13,577 nucleotides of DNA from Robiginitomaculum sp. (GTDB lineage Bacteria > Pseudomonadota > Alphaproteobacteria > Caulobacterales > Maricaulaceae). The notes below the pieces were generated by a model. That model saw only the letters and a program-made list of their open reading frames with translations. It searched no databases and was not told the DNA's origin. Both the position numbers and the translations under genes were made by a program. The DNA is taken from contig JALWUB010000382.1 in assembly GCA_026993275.1 (NCBI GenBank), positions 1-13,577 of the forward strand, written 5' to 3'. This document shows positions 6,176-13,577 of the stretch, piece after piece; within the stretch, counting starts at the first letter, position 1, and every line of letters starts with the position of its first letter.

Positions 6176-7303
6176 TTAGCATCCAGGGTAAGTAGCTAAT
6201 AATCCAGTACCAAATATTCCCCCGACAGCCGAACATCCACCATCACCCAATCCATTATTCATTAATTGACTACGCGCCAGTGCATCTAAATTTCTGTGGT
6301 CAGACCTCGTGATATTATTATTCCATATTGACCACCTCGTTGCGTGAAGCCTTTCATGAAATAAAGTGCGTGCTTGGTCAGATGGGTTTTTGAACTGTCT
6401 GCTATATTGAGTATTGATATATATTGCGTTAGGGCCAGTTGTTATTGCAGCCGTATCCTTACCAACGCTGTAATAAGAGGAGGCTGACGACCCATATTTT
6501 GCTAGGCTCATTCCATATTTTCCTGCAACGATAATGGACAACCCTTTTGGAAAACCAACAGCAGCTCCTACAAATTGAGAAGTTGCACGAACCAAATTTG
6601 TTGCGTCCTTATCTGAACCACTAACATTCGCGCCACTTTTTGATAAATCGGCTCCATTGTTGTTTCTTATAAAAGTTCCGAATGCTTTCCCAAGAGCACT
6701 GATTTGTCTGTTGCTTAAATCCTTGTCTTTTGTATTACCATCGCCGTCGCCATCAACATTCACACATGATTTAATTCGTGAGCCAGTGGTTTCTTTGCAA
6801 ACACGAGCCAACCCAAACGGATCCACCCCATTCACCGGATCACCCCCGACATACGTATACCGCCCGAACATGAAGGGCTTGTCGGGGGAGAAGTTCACCG
6901 GGTCGATGCTCAGGAACCTTCCAATCGCCGGATCATAATATCGCGCCTGCATGTAGTTCAGCCCGGTGGCCTTGTCACGCAAGTGGCCGGTGAAGCCGGG
7001 CTGGTTGTCATTCGCCGCCGGGTTTAGCGTTGTCTCGCCGTATGGGGTATAGTGCTCGGTCCAGGCGATAGTGCCGCTGGCGTTGGTGCCGGTGGCCGCC
7101 GAGCCGAGGGTGTCGTTGTGCAGCCAGGTGACCGTGCTGCCCGAGACCCGGGCGATGGCCTGGCCTGCGGCGCGGATGGTGTCGGTGCGGGTCAGGGTGG
7201 ACGCGTCATAGACCTCCATCAGCGCCCCGGCGTGGTCATAGATGGTGTAGATGGTTTTGCCATTAACGATGGATTCCACCCGCTTCTTGTTGCCATAACC
7301 AAC
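6176..7303 (-). CDS. Orphan RHS C-terminal module with HExxH metallopeptidase-like toxin tip
   Basis: RHS similarity begins near 7303 (GYGNKKRVES) after a stop codon. The first possible start is GTG at 7279, with no good ribosome-binding site, giving 367 residues. Residues 1-155 are the end of an RHS core: IYDHAGALMEVYD, LHNDTLGSAATG, GFTGHLRDKATGLNY, the hallmark RYYDPAIGRFLSIDP (113-127) and YVGGDPVNGVDPFG. The variable tip follows: an acidic DGDGDGNTKDKD stretch (176-187), a middle part with SQFVGAAVGFPKGLSI, and TLFHERLHATRW with HERLH at 308-312, a zincin zinc-binding and catalytic motif. SDHRNLDALAR (His328, Asp332) may supply further ligands. The tip is probably a metallopeptidase toxin. 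Without an N-terminal core it may be silent until recombined onto a complete rhs gene. Confidence 0.8.
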   Translation of the reverse strand, partial: VGYGNKKRVESIVNGKTIYTIYDHAGALMEVYDASTLTRTDTIRAAGQAIARVSGSTVTWLHNDTLGSAATGTNASGTIAWTEHYTPYGETTLNPAANDNQPGFTGHLRDKATGLNYMQARYYDPAIGRFLSIDPVNFSPDKPFMFGRYTYVGGDPVNGVDPFGLARVCKETTGSRIKSCVNVDGDGDGNTKDKDLSNRQISALGKAFGTFIRNNNGADLSKSGANVSGSDKDATNLVRATSQFVGAAVGFPKGLSIIVAGKYGMSLAKYGSSASSYYSVGKDTAAITTGPNAIYINTQYSRQFKNPSDQARTLFHERLHATRWSIWNNNITRSDHRNLDALARSQLMNNGLGDGGCSAVGGIFGTGLLATYPGC

Positions 7304-7563
7304 GCTTCACCTACCCTATCAAAAGCAGGCCGGAAACACAAAGATTGCAGTTGCATCGCATTCGTAATACAGATTCTTCCTACGTGTTTTTGAGGGTGCG
7401 GGCCCGCACGGGATACGGGGCTGCATTGAGCGAGAGCGGGAGTGATTATTCTCATCGTCATGAACGCCTACTTAATGCGCGCTAAAACAACGCACCATTA
7501 TGGCTCAAAAGCAAGCCGGGTGGGGCGTTTTTGGCATTGGCGTAACCACACCGAAATTAGAAG
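7304..7563. other. Spacer with a 14-bp perfect palindrome, no gene seen
   Basis: This 260-bp stretch separates the RHS C-terminal module from the lipoprotein gene. It contains the perfect palindrome GTGCGGGCCCGCAC (7396-7409). On the minus strand the palindrome is followed by an A run rather than a T run, so it is not a normal terminator for these genes. The nearby short frames show no domain and overlap the flanking genes in antisense. Confidence 0.4.
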
Positions 7564-7947
7564 TCAGAAATCCATGGGTGGCAACCAGTCAAATTCCCAT
7601 GCTATTCCGATAACCATATCATTTCTATATAAAATAAGTATGTGGCCATTTTTAAGTATTTTCGATACACCAAACCCATCAATGAGTTGTGCATGTTTAC
7701 ATATAGATAATGAACGCATCAATCTTGAATCGCATTTTTCGGAAGTGTAGTAGTAGTAATATTTTTCAGGAAGGGTGCCTCTGGCTTTCGCCAGGCTATC
7801 CCCGATTTTTACTCCAAATTTCCCGCCTTCAGTCAGATAGCCATAAAAGTAGGTGTCAGTTCCAGGGGGGATAGGCGTTGGGCTTTTTACACACCCCTGC
7901 AGAGTCAGCATTGCCAACAGCATCAAGAGGAACCACTGCATACGCAT
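7564..7947 (-). CDS. Small putative lipoprotein of unknown function
   Basis: I chose the ATG at 7947 (127 residues) because it places MRMQWFLLMLLAMLTLQGC at the N-terminus: basic residue, hydrophobic core, and lipobox LQGC with Cys19. The frame is open further upstream to 8049, but that would bury the signal. The ATG at 7941 is equally possible and no strong ribosome-binding site decides between them. The mature protein has a proline-rich start (KSPTPIPPGTD), a run of five tyrosines (KYYYYYTSEK), two further cysteines (EKCDSR and SICKHA) and a C-terminal ILYRNDMVIGIAWEFDWLP. I recognise no family. Between two toxin-type modules it could be an orphan immunity or accessory protein. Confidence 0.6.
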   Translation of the reverse strand: MRMQWFLLMLLAMLTLQGCVKSPTPIPPGTDTYFYGYLTEGGKFGVKIGDSLAKARGTLPEKYYYYYTSEKCDSRLMRSLSICKHAQLIDGFGVSKILKNGHILILYRNDMVIGIAWEFDWLPPMDF

Positions 7948-8088
7948 GCCCGGCCTGGCATTGACGATCGCGCTCGTTCGCCCCTTGTCAAGGCACAGAC
8001 TCAACGCAGGTCTATCCACCAAACCGCCGCATTTGCTGGGTATCAGCATTGGGCCATGCTCCCAGTCCCAGCCCCTTAAAAATTCTGC

Positions 8089-8436
8089 TCATACCACATA
8101 TTCTACCAGAAAAGGCATCAACAAAAACATCCCGACAATCATCAAGATGACAGCCAGCAGAAGCATCGCCTTTCGCGGCAAGACGACATGGGATTTACCA
8201 ACAAAAAGGCCGAACACGGCGCTCAAAATTAACTTTAAACTAAGGGCGAAAGCAAAATAACCAAACACATATGCTACCACCTGAGAAGGCGCTGTGGATT
8301 CAATCGTGCCGAATTGGACTATCGCCATGACAACAATAATTCCCAAATAAATCGCTGTCCCTACTGGCGGCAAAAAGGCAATTTTAGCGGCACGGCTAAT
8401 GCTCATTTTTCCACTCTCATGCGGATTATTCTTCAT
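8089..8436 (-). CDS. Small membrane protein with three predicted helices
   Basis: 115 residues if begun at the ATG at 8436. The ATG at 8406 (105 residues, starting MSISRAAKIAF) has a better ribosome-binding site (GAGAGTGG a few bases upstream) and may be the true start. Three hydrophobic segments are seen, at about 20-42, 52-76 and 88-112, separated by short polar loops (ESTAPSQ and GKSHVVLPRK). No enzymatic motif is visible. It begins 15 bp after the stop of the upstream 116-codon ORF, so they are likely co-transcribed. Small membrane proteins in this position often protect against toxins that act on the inner membrane or periplasm; here that is only inference. Confidence 0.6.
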   Translation of the reverse strand: MKNNPHESGKMSISRAAKIAFLPPVGTAIYLGIIVVMAIVQFGTIESTAPSQVVAYVFGYFAFALSLKLILSAVFGLFVGKSHVVLPRKAMLLLAVILMIVGMFLLMPFLVEYVV

Positions 8437-8451
8437 TATTTTTAAAATATT

Positions 8452-8802
8452 TCATTCATTATTATCTTTGACGAACTCAATTGCATTTTTGGCCGCTTCA
8501 GCGGTATCATGGATAGAGAAACTACTACCTTTTACTTCGAAATCGGTTCCGGCGCTTGCCCCTGCGCCGCCGTCAATTCCTATCGAGACCCGGCCCTTTT
8601 CATCTACAGAAACCGGGCCACGGCTCCCCGAAACATCTGGCAGGCTGTCCGCATCCGGGTTTGCTTCCTGAAGCACGCGCATGGCCCCGCCATTGCTGTT
8701 TGCCTTGCCTTGCTGACTGCCATTCGCATTGAACTTCCATTGTGTAGGTCCGGGGTTATCTACCGTTCCCAGCATATTGTCCACCTTTTCCCCGGCGGCC
8801 AT
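8452..8802 (-). CDS. Hypothetical protein, probably a truncated 3' end of a larger gene
   Basis: 116 codons from the ATG at 8802. The product is soluble, with a Gly/Asn/Ser-rich first half (FNANGSQQGKANSNGGAM) and a second half, VSIGIDGGAGASAGTDFEVK, that looks like beta strands, ending in TAEAAKNAIEFVKDNNE. No family is recognised. The right edge is informative: the 360-bp repeat begins at 8805, three bases before this ATG, and the frame runs open across the junction into the DUF1223 3' end in the wrong phase. Its original 5' part was probably cut off there and the ATG may be an internal methionine. An RHS or other polymorphic-toxin tip is plausible from position, but its sequence does not prove it. 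Confidence 0.5.
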   Translation of the reverse strand: MAAGEKVDNMLGTVDNPGPTQWKFNANGSQQGKANSNGGAMRVLQEANPDADSLPDVSGSRGPVSVDEKGRVSIGIDGGAGASAGTDFEVKGSSFSIHDTAEAAKNAIEFVKDNNE

Positions 8803-8804
8803 GA

Positions 8805-9164
8805 CCTTGTCATGGATTTTGTGAACTGGACTCAGGCCTGCACCCTGGCGGCTGCGAGGATCGGCCCCTGGCCATCCATTTGCACAAAGATGGCGCAGCC
8901 GCCCTCGGCGGGCATGGGCATGACCAGGTGTGCCTGGCCGCCGCGCCAGTTGGCAATGCGGGTCAGGCTGGAGACGATGTTGACCTGCAACAGGGTCTTG
9001 CCCCTGTTCTCGCCGGCCTCAATGCGCACCGTTTGCGCCCCCGGCGTATAGGCTGCCATCCACACGCTGGCGCCTGTCACCGCGGGGCCTGCAATGTCCA
9101 GAACCAGCGCGCCGTCTGCATTCAGCCGGGCATGCAGGCTGGGCGCATTTTCGGCGCGTTCACG
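8805..9164. repeat. Right copy of the 360-bp direct repeat (DUF1223 3' end)
   Basis: This is the partner of 4586-4945 and lies at the 3' end of the intact DUF1223 gene, including about 27 bp after its stop. Recombination between the two copies would remove 4219 bp and leave one intact DUF1223 gene directly upstream of the DsrE-like gene. Confidence 0.93.
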
Positions 9165-9572
9165 CGCTGCCCGGGCCAGCGCCTTGCGCAGCGCCCTGCC
9201 GGGCAGGCCATGGTGTATGCTGCGTCCGTTCAGCACAATTTGGGGCGTATAGACACGCGGCTTGTGCAAGGCACGCCCATAGGCATATTGCCGGGCGGTG
9301 AAGGCCGGTTTGGCGAAGGTGTCGCGCCAGCCCAGATAATCCCAGTAGTCGACGGCGAAGCTGAGCGCGATGATGTCCGCGCGCCGGGCCAGTTGCGCCA
9401 GAAACGCTTCCGCCTTGGGGCAGTTGGGGCAGCCCTGGGAGGCAAACAGCTCCACCACCACCGGCGGCGTGTCCGCTGCGGCCTGTGCCGCGCCAGATGC
9501 GGCAGGCCCCGCCAGCCCGCCTGCCAGCAGGGCAAATACGGCAAGACGCATGAATAACCGGACGATCATCAT
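8832..9572 (-). CDS. DUF1223 family exported thioredoxin-fold protein
   Basis: 246 residues. A signal peptide covers about 1-33 (hydrophobic LAVFALLAGGLAG, then Ala-rich). The mature protein begins with VVVELFASQGCPNCPKAEAF, a thioredoxin-like strand with a CxxC pair (Cys48, Cys51), and YTPQIVLNG supplies the cis-proline loop of that fold. The second half (about 137-246) is the beta-rich DUF1223 C-terminal domain. It is probably a periplasmic thiol/disulfide protein; the substrate is unknown. The gene follows acnA by 55 bp in the same direction, an order I remember from other alphaproteobacteria. Start choice: tandem ATGs at 9572 and 9569 with a weak CAGG upstream; an ATG at 9551 would leave a shorter signal. 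Confidence 0.88.
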   Translation of the reverse strand: MMIVRLFMRLAVFALLAGGLAGPAASGAAQAAADTPPVVVELFASQGCPNCPKAEAFLAQLARRADIIALSFAVDYWDYLGWRDTFAKPAFTARQYAYGRALHKPRVYTPQIVLNGRSIHHGLPGRALRKALARAARERAENAPSLHARLNADGALVLDIAGPAVTGASVWMAAYTPGAQTVRIEAGENRGKTLLQVNIVSSLTRIANWRGGQAHLVMPMPAEGGCAIFVQMDGQGPILAAARVQA

Positions 9573-9590
9573 GCCTGTTTTTACCGCTCA

Positions 9591-9621
9591 GGCGCGGCGG
9601 GCGCCAATCACGTGGGCGTGA
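9591..9621. other. Two small G+C-rich hairpins between acnA and DUF1223
   Basis: GGCGC-ggcgg-GCGCC (9591-9605) and TCACG-tggg-CGTGA (9608-9621) stand side by side in the 55-bp gap. Neither is followed by a T run, so they are not classical terminators. They could limit read-through or protect the 3' end of the acnA message. Confidence 0.3.
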
Positions 9622-9627
9622 GAGCGT

Positions 9628-12321
9628 TCACGATTGCGCCTGCGCCTGGCGCGCCAGATTGCGCAGCACATAATGCAGGATCCCGCCATTGCGGTAATAG
9701 TCGAGCTCGTCATCCGTATCGATGCGCACCAGCGCCTCGAAGGTTTCGGTTGTGCCATCGGCGCGGGTCAGGGTGACGGGGATCATGGCCTTGGGCGTGA
9801 GCGCATCCAGCCCTTCAATGCTGAAACGCTCATCGCCCTTCAAGCGCAGGCTGATGCGGTTCATGCCGCCAGTGAATTCCAGCGGCAGCACGCCCATGCC
9901 GATCAGATTGGAGCGGTGAATGCGCTCGAAACTTTCGGCGATCACCGCGCGCACGCCCAGAAGCCGCGTGCCCTTGGCGGCCCAGTCCCGCGACGAGCCG
10001 GTGCCGTATTCCTTGCCGGCAATGACAATCAGCGGCACGCCATCGTGCTGGTATTCCATGGCCGCATCAAAAATGGGCTCGACCGTGCCGCCGGGAAAAT
10101 GCTTGGTATAGCCGCCCTCGACGCCATCGAGCATCAGGTTGCGGATGCGGATATTGGCGAAGGTGCCGCGCATCATCACATGGTGATTGCCGCGCCGCGA
10201 GCCATAGGAGTTGAAATCGCGCGGCGCCACCTGGTGCGCCAGCAGATATTTGCCTGCCGGGCTGTCGGCCTTGATGGCCCCGGCGGGGCTGATGTGGTCG
10301 GTGGTGATGGAATCGCCAAAAAGCCCCAGAATGCGGGCATTGCGGATGTCCTCCACCGGCGCCACGTCCAGCGCCATGTCCTTGAAGAAGGGCGGGTTCT
10401 GGATATAGGTCGAGGCCGGGTTCCACTCATAGGTCTCTTCGCCGGTGATCTTGATGGCGCGCCAGTGCGCATCGCCTTCGAAGACATGGGCATAGCGCGC
10501 GGCAAACATCTCCGGGGTGACGCAATTGCGCACGCACTCGGCGATTTCCGCTGAACTGGGCCAGATATCGCGCAGATAAACCGGATTGCCCTCGGCATCC
10601 TCGCCGAGCGGGTCCCTGGCAATGTTGACCGTCATCGACCCGGCAATGGCATAGGCGACCACCAGGGGCGGGGAAGCCAGGTAATTGGCCTTGATATCCG
10701 GGCCGATGCGGCCCTCGAAATTGCGATTGCCCGACAAGACCGAGCACGACACCAGGTCGCCCTCCTTGATGGCCTTGGCCAGGGGCTCCGGCAGCGGCCC
10801 GGAATTGCCGATACAGGTGGTGCAGCCATAGCCGACCAGATCAAAGCCGAGCGCATCGAGGTCGTCCTGCAGGCCGGCCTTTTGCAGATAGTCCGTCACC
10901 ACCTGCGAGCCAGGCGCCAGCGAGGTCTTGACCCAGGGTTTCACCTTCAGGCCCTTCTTGCGGGCATTGCGCGCCAGCAGGCCGGCGCCCAGCATCACCG
11001 AGGGGTTGGAGGTGTTGGTGCACGAGGTGATCGCGGCAATGAAGATGTCGCCATGGCCAACGCTGTAGTCCGTGCCCTCGACCGGCACCTTGCGGCCGGC
11101 ATCGCTGGCCTTGCGGAAGGTCTTGTCCAGCGCCACGGCAAAGGCGTCGGCGGCATTGTCCAGCACGATGCGGTCCTGCGGCCGCTTCGGCCCGGCAATG
11201 GAGGGTTTCACATCCGCCAGGTCCAGCACCAGGGTATTGCTGTAGGCGGGCTCGTGGCCCGGTGTCCGCCACAGCCCCTGCCTGCGGGCATAGGCCTCGA
11301 CCAGGGCAATGCGGTCCGGATTGCGGCCCGTGGCGGTCAGATAGGAAATGGTGTCGCCGTCAATGGGGAAAAAGCCGCAGGTGGCGCCATATTCGGGCGC
11401 CATATTGGCCAGTGTCGCCTGGTCTTCCAGCGACAGATGGTCGAGTCCGTCGCCGTAAAACTCGACAAACTTGCCGACGACGCCCAGTTCGCGCAGCATT
11501 TGCACCACGGTGAGCACCAGGTCGGTCGCGGTCGCGCCCTCGGGCATTTGCCCGTGCAGCTTGAAGCCGACCACATCGGGAATCAGCATGGAGATGGGCT
11601 GGCCCAGCATTGCCGCCTCGGCCTCGATGCCGCCCACGCCCCAGCCCAGCGCGGAGAGGCCATTGACCATGGTGGTGTGGCTGTCCGTGCCGACCAGGGT
11701 GTCGGGAAAGGCGAGGGTTTCCCCGTCTTGCTCTGCGGTCCAGACGGTCTGCGCCAGATATTCCAGATTGACCTGGTGGCAGATGCCGGTGCCTGGCGGC
11801 ACGGCGCGGAAATTGTCAAAGGCGCTGGCGCCCCAGCGCAGGAAGGCATAGCGCTCCTGATTGCGCTCGTATTCGCGTTCGACATTTTTTTCGAAACTGT
11901 CCTTGCTGCCGAAATAATCGACCATCACCGAGTGATCGATGACCAGATCCACCGGGACTTGCGGGTTGATCACTTCGGCGCCGGCGCCCAGCTGCACCGC
12001 TGCATCGCGCATCGCCGCCAGGTCAACCACCGCCGGCACGCCGGTAAAGTCCTGCATCAGCACCCGCGCCGGGCGGAAGGCAATCTCATGGTTTGAATGG
12101 CGCTGCTCCAGCCAGCCCGCCATGGCCTCGATGTCGGCGCGGGTGACCGTGCGGCCGTCTTCGAAACGCAGCAGATTCTCCAGCAGCACCTTCAGCGAAA
12201 ACGGCAGCGCCGATATGCCCGCCAGGCCATTTTTCTCGGCCGCGTTCAGGTCATAATAGGTGTAGCTCTTGCCCTCCACCTCAAGGGTGCGGCGGCAATT
12301 GAAACTGTCAAGAGAGGCCAT
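9628..12321 (-). CDS. acnA: Aconitate hydratase A (AcnA/IRP1-type)
   Basis: 897 residues, the usual AcnA length (E. coli AcnA has about 890). It interconverts citrate and isocitrate through cis-aconitate in the TCA cycle, in the cytoplasm, using a [4Fe-4S] cluster. The cluster ligands are visible: Cys434 in [11 protein letters not shown], and Cys500 and Cys503 in [12 protein letters not shown]. Other family hallmarks are [14 protein letters not shown] (210-223), SGNRNFEGR (530-538), [15 protein letters not shown] (667-681) and the swivel-domain loop [14 protein letters not shown] (771-784). The frame is open upstream for 38 more codons, but the ATG at 12321 starts the conserved N-terminus ([13 protein letters not shown]) and has AAAGGA seven bases before it. 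All key residues are present. Confidence 0.98.
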   Translation of the reverse strand: MASLDSFNCRRTLEVEGKSYTYYDLNAAEKNGLAGISALPFSLKVLLENLLRFEDGRTVTRADIEAMAGWLEQRHSNHEIAFRPARVLMQDFTGVPAVVDLAAMRDAAVQLGAGAEVINPQVPVDLVIDHSVMVDYFGSKDSFEKNVEREYERNQERYAFLRWGASAFDNFRAVPPGTGICHQVNLEYLAQTVWTAEQDGETLAFPDTLVGTDSHTTMVNGLSALGWGVGGIEAEAAMLGQPISMLIPDVVGFKLHGQMPEGATATDLVLTVVQMLRELGVVGKFVEFYGDGLDHLSLEDQATLANMAPEYGATCGFFPIDGDTISYLTATGRNPDRIALVEAYARRQGLWRTPGHEPAYSNTLVLDLADVKPSIAGPKRPQDRIVLDNAADAFAVALDKTFRKASDAGRKVPVEGTDYSVGHGDIFIAAITSCTNTSNPSVMLGAGLLARNARKKGLKVKPWVKTSLAPGSQVVTDYLQKAGLQDDLDALGFDLVGYGCTTCIGNSGPLPEPLAKAIKEGDLVSCSVLSGNRNFEGRIGPDIKANYLASPPLVVAYAIAGSMTVNIARDPLGEDAEGNPVYLRDIWPSSAEIAECVRNCVTPEMFAARYAHVFEGDAHWRAIKITGEETYEWNPASTYIQNPPFFKDMALDVAPVEDIRNARILGLFGDSITTDHISPAGAIKADSPAGKYLLAHQVAPRDFNSYGSRRGNHHVMMRGTFANIRIRNLMLDGVEGGYTKHFPGGTVEPIFDAAMEYQHDGVPLIVIAGKEYGTGSSRDWAAKGTRLLGVRAVIAESFERIHRSNLIGMGVLPLEFTGGMNRISLRLKGDERFSIEGLDALTPKAMIPVTLTRADGTTETFEALVRIDTDDELDYYRNGGILHYVLRNLARQAQAQS

Positions 12322-12328
12322 GCTGTCA

Positions 12329-12334
12329 TCCTTT
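12329..12334 (-). promoter_or_regulatory. Ribosome-binding site of acnA
   Basis: AAAGGA on the minus strand, seven bases before the ATG at 12321. It decides the start against the longer open frame that begins at 12435. No convincing -35/-10 pair was seen in the 200 bp upstream. Confidence 0.6.
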
Positions 12335-12446
12335 GCTGTGCTGGTGCTCCGGCGCCGTGCTGCGGCCGGGCCGGGCGACTCTGTTGCTGCTTCGCATATC
12401 GCACAGCCGCACCGCAAGGTCCATGGACGCCGCAATGCGGCTGCGC

Positions 12447-12470
12447 CGGCGGCAAAACGCAGTGCCGCCG
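12447..12470. terminator. Stem-loop between the exported-protein gene and acnA
   Basis: CGGCGGCA (12447-12454) pairs perfectly with TGCCGCCG (12463-12470) around an 8-base loop. It lies about 55 bp after the stop of the upstream minus-strand gene and about 125 bp before acnA. There is no T run on either side, so termination is possible but not shown; a role in the acnA leader is an alternative. Confidence 0.3.
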
Positions 12471-12524
12471 CACCAGGCTGCGCTTGCCATCGGCATGCGC
12501 TTGGGGACTGAACGCTGCCCGGGT

Positions 12525-13202
12525 TTATTCTGGCGAGGCCTTGATCAGTTTCACCCGGATGCGCGGGTTGTGGTTGGAAAAGCTCATGAACCAGGAGCCG
12601 GCAAAACCGGGCTTGAGACGCACAACGGTGCCGGGCTTGGGGGTGCGGGGCTTGTCAGGGTCGGCCTGTTTCCAGACCTCGCCATTGTCCAGCGCAATAT
12701 AGAGCTTGCCAATGCCATTATGCCAGGCCTTGAGCACCTTGGCGCCATAAGCAACGCGCTTGGGCTTTTTCAGGGTCCGGCCAACCCGGTTTGGCGGGGT
12801 TTCGCCGGGTTTGACGAAAACATATTTCTGCTTTGATTTTTTCAGCCGGTTAAAGGGAAAAATGCCGCCGCGCTTCTTTTTGGTCTTGACCTGTATGCCA
12901 GCGGTGGTGCCGCTTTGACCGGCCTGCGCCGATTTGCCTGCTGGGGCGGCATTGGCCGTGCTGGCAGGTGATGCCGGCGTGGCGGCCGCCGGTTTTTGCG
13001 CCGGGCGGCTGCTTTCTGCACGGGCGCTTTGCTTGGGTGCCGCCGCCCGGGCCAGCGCCTCAAAACATTGCAGCCTGTCACCAGGATCAGGCATTTTCAT
13101 GCATAACCCCAGCGCCTCTTCAATGGACAGCTCTTGCGCCGCAAGGCCATGCGCACCAAGGAGTGCGGCTGCAGCAATGCCGGCAATCAAAAACAAACGC
13201 AT
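12525..13202 (-). CDS. Conserved exported protein with SH3-like C-terminal domain
   Basis: 225 residues from the ATG at 13202, chosen because GGAG lies upstream and a clean signal peptide follows ([24 protein letters not shown]); the frame is open 23 codons further. After the signal comes a short segment with two cysteines, [23 protein letters not shown] (Cys34, Cys46), like the 'C...RL.CYD.LA' start of many alphaproteobacterial exported proteins. A low-complexity Ala/Pro/Ser linker (about 51-100) and a Lys-rich stretch ([19 protein letters not shown]) follow. The end is a small beta-rich domain with [19 protein letters not shown] and [18 protein letters not shown], seen in hypothetical proteins of this class. 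Function is unknown; a cell-envelope location is likely. It stands 203 bp upstream of acnA. Confidence 0.82.
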   Translation of the reverse strand: MRLFLIAGIAAAALLGAHGLAAQELSIEEALGLCMKMPDPGDRLQCFEALARAAAPKQSARAESSRPAQKPAAATPASPASTANAAPAGKSAQAGQSGTTAGIQVKTKKKRGGIFPFNRLKKSKQKYVFVKPGETPPNRVGRTLKKPKRVAYGAKVLKAWHNGIGKLYIALDNGEVWKQADPDKPRTPKPGTVVRLKPGFAGSWFMSFSNHNPRIRVKLIKASPE

Positions 13203-13577
13203 GGCTTTCTCCACCTGATTATCACTGCCCGTTCGTGCAGGCTTCCGGACAGTTTGCCGCAGCCGGGGCAATGAGTCGAGCGCACAAGCTTGGCCTGGCC
13301 GCGGCGGTGCTGTGACAGTCTCAACCGCAAGCGGGCTGAAATGTCCAGTGGTGCATAAATATCACAATGCCGGGATAAAATACCCGTTTTGCCCCCTTAT
13401 CCCAGCTTGGCAATTGACAGAACCCGTTGCGCCCATGCCTTATGAGGACGGAGCGGTTTGCCAGGGGTTGGCGGATCGCCGGGGTTTGGGAATTATTGAA
13501 CATGCACTGTATAAGGCGCAGCAAGTTTTGCTTACGCAAGTGCAGGCAGTGTGTCTCAGGCCCCTTTGGAAACGACA
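13203..13577. other. Right-end region without a convincing gene
   Basis: Short frames here (for example minus 13321-13539, or a plus-strand frame open from 13442 to the edge) have no recognisable domain or ribosome-binding site. An inverted repeat, GGGATAA (13372-13378) with TTATCCC (13397-13403), forms a 7-bp stem with an 18-base loop. TTGGGA (13486-13491) and TATAAG (13510-13515), 18 bp apart, could be a weak plus-strand promoter for a gene beyond the window; this is a guess. Confidence 0.4.

Noticed and set aside
7385..7415. Palindrome plus T/A run as an intrinsic terminator
   Set aside because: On the minus strand the hairpin is followed by an A run, and on the plus strand no gene leads into it.
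7442..7750. 102-codon plus-strand frame
   Set aside because: It overlaps the lipoprotein gene in antisense and has no domain or clear start signal.
10882..12096. 404-codon plus-strand frame inside acnA
   Set aside because: It is antisense to a fully conserved aconitase; long antisense frames are common in G+C-rich coding DNA.
12322..12435. Longer N-terminus for the aconitase
   Set aside because: The extra 38 codons are Arg/Ala-rich with no family similarity, and the ATG at 12321 has a good ribosome-binding site and starts the conserved N-terminus.
13321..13539. 72-codon minus-strand frame at the right end
   Set aside because: No ribosome-binding site, domain or export signal, and unusual composition for the flanks.

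Overview
The window is a G+C-rich chromosomal segment whose gene content points to an alphaproteobacterium. It has an AcnA-type aconitase followed at once by a DUF1223 thioredoxin-fold gene, a DUF2333 protein, a large glutathione-transferase-like protein, and a palindromic intergenic repeat like those I remember from rhizobial genomes. I cannot name a genus.

Layout, left to right. (1) 3-1235, plus strand: the C-terminal part of an S9 (prolyl-oligopeptidase type) serine peptidase, cut by the window edge. (2) 1236-1804: no intact gene, but several small repeats and a decayed fragment of an RHS protein. (3) 1805-2842, plus: a DUF2333 membrane-anchored protein, convergent with (4) a minus-strand pair, a secreted DsrE-like protein (3994-4533) and a glutathione-transferase-like protein (2873-3964). 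(5) 4586-9164: a mosaic island bounded by two 360-bp direct repeats. Each repeat is the 3' end of the DUF1223 gene plus about 27 bp after its stop; the right copy belongs to the intact gene. Between them, all on the minus strand, lie RHS and toxin-type modules: a 116-codon ORF, a small membrane protein, a lipoprotein, an RHS C-terminal module with an HExxH metallopeptidase-like tip, a lipoprotein gene 12 bp behind it, and a frameshifted RHS YD-repeat fragment that runs into the truncated DUF1223 copy. Much of this DNA is A+T-rich compared with its flanks. (6) 8832-9572 intact DUF1223 and 9628-12321 acnA, minus. (7) 12525-13202, minus: a conserved exported protein. (8) 13203-13577: no convincing gene.

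Interpretation. The housekeeping backbone reads acnA, DUF1223, (island), DsrE, GST-like on the minus strand. The island looks like a reservoir of displaced RHS C-terminal toxin and putative immunity modules with no complete rhs gene. Such orphan modules are known beside rhs and other polymorphic-toxin genes. What is unusual here is the set of long direct repeats of a housekeeping-gene 3' end, the wrong order of the RHS pieces (YD repeats lie downstream of the tip), and a third RHS relic about 3 kb further on. Differences between the two repeat copies are almost all at third codon positions, so they diverged while both were coding. This suggests the second copy came from a related genome rather than from a recent local duplication.

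No tRNA, rRNA, CRISPR array or intact transposase was seen. All functional statements come from reading motifs by eye; no database search was run.
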